Source: an uncultured Solobacterium sp. (GTDB lineage Bacteria; Bacillota_I; Bacilli_A; Erysipelotrichales; Erysipelotrichaceae). From it: a stretch of DNA of 16,944 bases. The stretch covers positions 1 through 16,944 of the forward strand of contig URHY01000047.1 of assembly GCA_900547815.1 (NCBI GenBank), written 5' to 3'. The notes under the pieces were generated by a model, which was given only the letters and a program-made list of their open reading frames with translations, searched no databases and had not been told where the DNA came from. Of the stretch, positions 16,116-16,944 are shown piece after piece (position 1 is the stretch's first letter; every line of letters starts with the position of its first letter). The position numbers were made by a program, and so were the translations under genes.

Positions 16116-16121
16116 AAAAAT

Positions 16122-16274
16122 GCCTAAGGACATTAATTTTTCCTACACTCGAGATAAGGGAAATCGGATGTTGAATTGTTGTGTTGAAGACCCGCTACGC
16201 GTGGGGATCCTAATGCTGTTCACAGATTACCCACCTGTACTTAACAGGGAAAGATCTCATGTTCTTGGGCTTTT
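16122..16274 (+). ncRNA. Structured RNA candidate, unassigned (6S-like is one possibility)
   Basis: This segment is richer in G+C than the flanking spacer and holds no convincing gene. GCCTAAGGACAT (16122-16133) pairs with ATGTTCTTGGGC (16259-16270): 12 continuous pairs, two of them G-U, with TTTT after. Inside, GTGGG (16201-16205) pairs with CCCAC (16230-16234) and encloses a bulged hairpin (TAAT/ATTA, CTG/CAG, loop TTCA). TTTTCCT (16138-16144) can pair with AGGGAAA (16246-16252), and CCTGT/ACAGG (16234-16248) forms a small hairpin. On the minus strand the two G-U pairs of the closing helix, and the one in the TTTTCCT helix, become A-C mismatches, so the RNA is read on the plus strand. About 150 bases, a long closing helix and an internal open region recall 6S RNA, but the bubble is asymmetric and I see no diagnostic 6S sequence. 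No SRP, RNase P, tmRNA or T-box motifs were recognised. A leader for the downstream HD gene is the main alternative. Confidence 0.6.
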
Positions 16275-16290
16275 AATATAGGTAAAAAGT

Positions 16291-16872
16291 ATGAACGCAA
16301 AAGAAGAATTTATTCAAATCTATAAAGAAAATATTCATCGTGAAGGTGCGGATGCCTTTCTAGAATTTCTAGAAGGATCTCACTCTGATTTTTTTATGGC
16401 ACCTGCAAGCACACGTTTTCATGGCAATATGGAAGGTGGTTTATGTGCACATAGTGTGCATGTATATCATTGCTTAAAAGATTATTTAGATAGACAAAGA
16501 GTAAAGGACATTTATCAAATGAACTACAGTGATGAAACCATTGCATTAGTTGCCTTGTTACATGATGTATGTAAAATTGGTGTCTATAAAAAAGGAACCC
16601 GGAATAAAAAAATAAATGGTGAGTGGCAACAAGTAGATGTCTTTGAATTCGAAGACAACATCCCCTTTGGTCATGGAGAAAAAAGTGTCTATATGATTCA
16701 GCCCTTCATGCGCATTAGTCGTGAAGAAGCTTTTGCGATTCGTTATCATATGGGATTTTCTGGAAGCGACCCAGTAAATAATGTAGGTAAGGCTTTTGAG
16801 TTATTTCCTTTAGCCTTTGCGCTAAGTACTGCCGATATGGAGGCTACATATTTTTTAGATGAACAAGTCTAA
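16291..16872 (+). CDS. HD-domain metal-dependent hydrolase
   Basis: A 193-residue cytosolic HD-superfamily protein, probably a phosphohydrolase or phosphodiesterase acting on a nucleotide or nucleic acid; the substrate is unknown. Possible metal ligands are H54 (GGLCAHS), H91-D92 (LLHDVCK), H128 (FGHGEKS), H153 (RYHMGF) and D182 (TADMEA). This set is compatible with a two-metal HD site. The pattern GG-x-x-x-H then LLHD then GH resembles the HD part of the exoribonuclease YhaM, but no OB domain is present. The ATG has only a weak AGGT about 7 bases upstream. It follows the structured RNA candidate by 16 bases and ends in its own terminator. Confidence 0.82.
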   Translation: MNAKEEFIQIYKENIHREGADAFLEFLEGSHSDFFMAPASTRFHGNMEGGLCAHSVHVYHCLKDYLDRQRVKDIYQMNYSDETIALVALLHDVCKIGVYKKGTRNKKINGEWQQVDVFEFEDNIPFGHGEKSVYMIQPFMRISREEAFAIRYHMGFSGSDPVNNVGKAFELFPLAFALSTADMEATYFLDEQV

Positions 16873-16886
16873 GGACTTGTTTTTTT
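16862..16886 (+). terminator. Intrinsic terminator of the HD-domain gene
   Basis: AACAAGTC (16862-16869) pairs with GACTTGTT (16874-16881) around the loop TAAG, followed by a T-run to 16886. The stop codon of the gene is the TAA in the loop. No gene is visible in the remaining 58 bases of the window. Confidence 0.88.
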
Positions 16887-16944
16887 ATATTAAGACACAT
16901 TTAATAAATTAGGATATAAAGCTAAAATCAACACTCATACAACG

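Noticed and set aside
16012..16121. FMN riboswitch ahead of truB-ribF
   Set aside because: None of the conserved RFN element boxes were seen on the minus strand; the leader predicted from the promoter is only about 40 bases.
16122..16274. SRP RNA, RNase P RNA, tmRNA or T-box leader
   Set aside because: The GGAAGGAAGCA-type SRP loop, RNase P GAGGAAAGTCC, tmRNA tRNA-like ends and the T-box AGGGTGG motif are all absent.
16066..16281. A 71-codon rightward open frame through the truB-HD gap
   Set aside because: It starts at a non-ATG codon without a ribosome site, its product looks like no protein I know, and it coincides with the RNA helices, which explain the base composition better.

Overview
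The window is AT-rich chromosomal DNA from a low-G+C Firmicute. The gene order, the AGGAGG-type ribosome sites and the short A/T-rich gaps all fit. A gut Erysipelotrichia- or Clostridia-like organism is my guess, based on the long form of adenylosuccinate lyase and on deviations from the Bacillus gene order; this is inference. No phage, insertion sequence, CRISPR array or tRNA/rRNA gene is visible. Coding density is very high, and no gene-free stretch exceeds 300 bases.

Layout. purB runs rightward at the left edge behind a near-consensus promoter. It meets a 16-gene leftward block at a shared bidirectional terminator. Read in its own direction (right to left), the block is truB, ribF, an Asp23/Gls24-family gene, a PF06189-type 5'-nucleotidase, nusB, xseA, xseB, ispA, dxs, tlyA, recN, dinB, trmN6, a tyrosine recombinase, mrp and a YgjP-type metallopeptidase gene. 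At the right edge a gap of about 280 bases holds back-to-back divergent promoters and a structured RNA candidate, followed by a rightward HD-domain hydrolase gene with its own terminator.

The core from the Gls24-family gene to recN matches the Bacillus subtilis order yqhY-nusB-folD-xseA-xseB-ispA-dxs-tlyA-ahrC-recN. Here folD and ahrC are missing and a 5'-nucleotidase gene is inserted before nusB. Functions include tRNA pseudouridylation and modification (truB, trmN6), FMN/FAD synthesis (ribF), antitermination (nusB), exonuclease VII (xseA/xseB), isoprenoid precursors (dxs, ispA), rRNA methylation (tlyA), DNA-damage repair and translesion synthesis (recN, dinB), chromosome-dimer-type recombination (xer) and Fe-S cluster handling (mrp).

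Intrinsic terminators split the leftward block into about four units: truB-ribF-gls24; nucleotidase-nusB-xseA-xseB-ispA; dxs-tlyA; and recN to the metallopeptidase gene. Two of these terminators lie so close to the next start codon that no promoter fits between, which suggests attenuation or controlled read-through. The most novel element is the structured RNA candidate at 16122-16274. All its G-U wobbles fall on the plus strand, a promoter is placed correctly for it, and some helices exclude each other. I could not assign it to a known family; a 6S-like RNA is the best guess.
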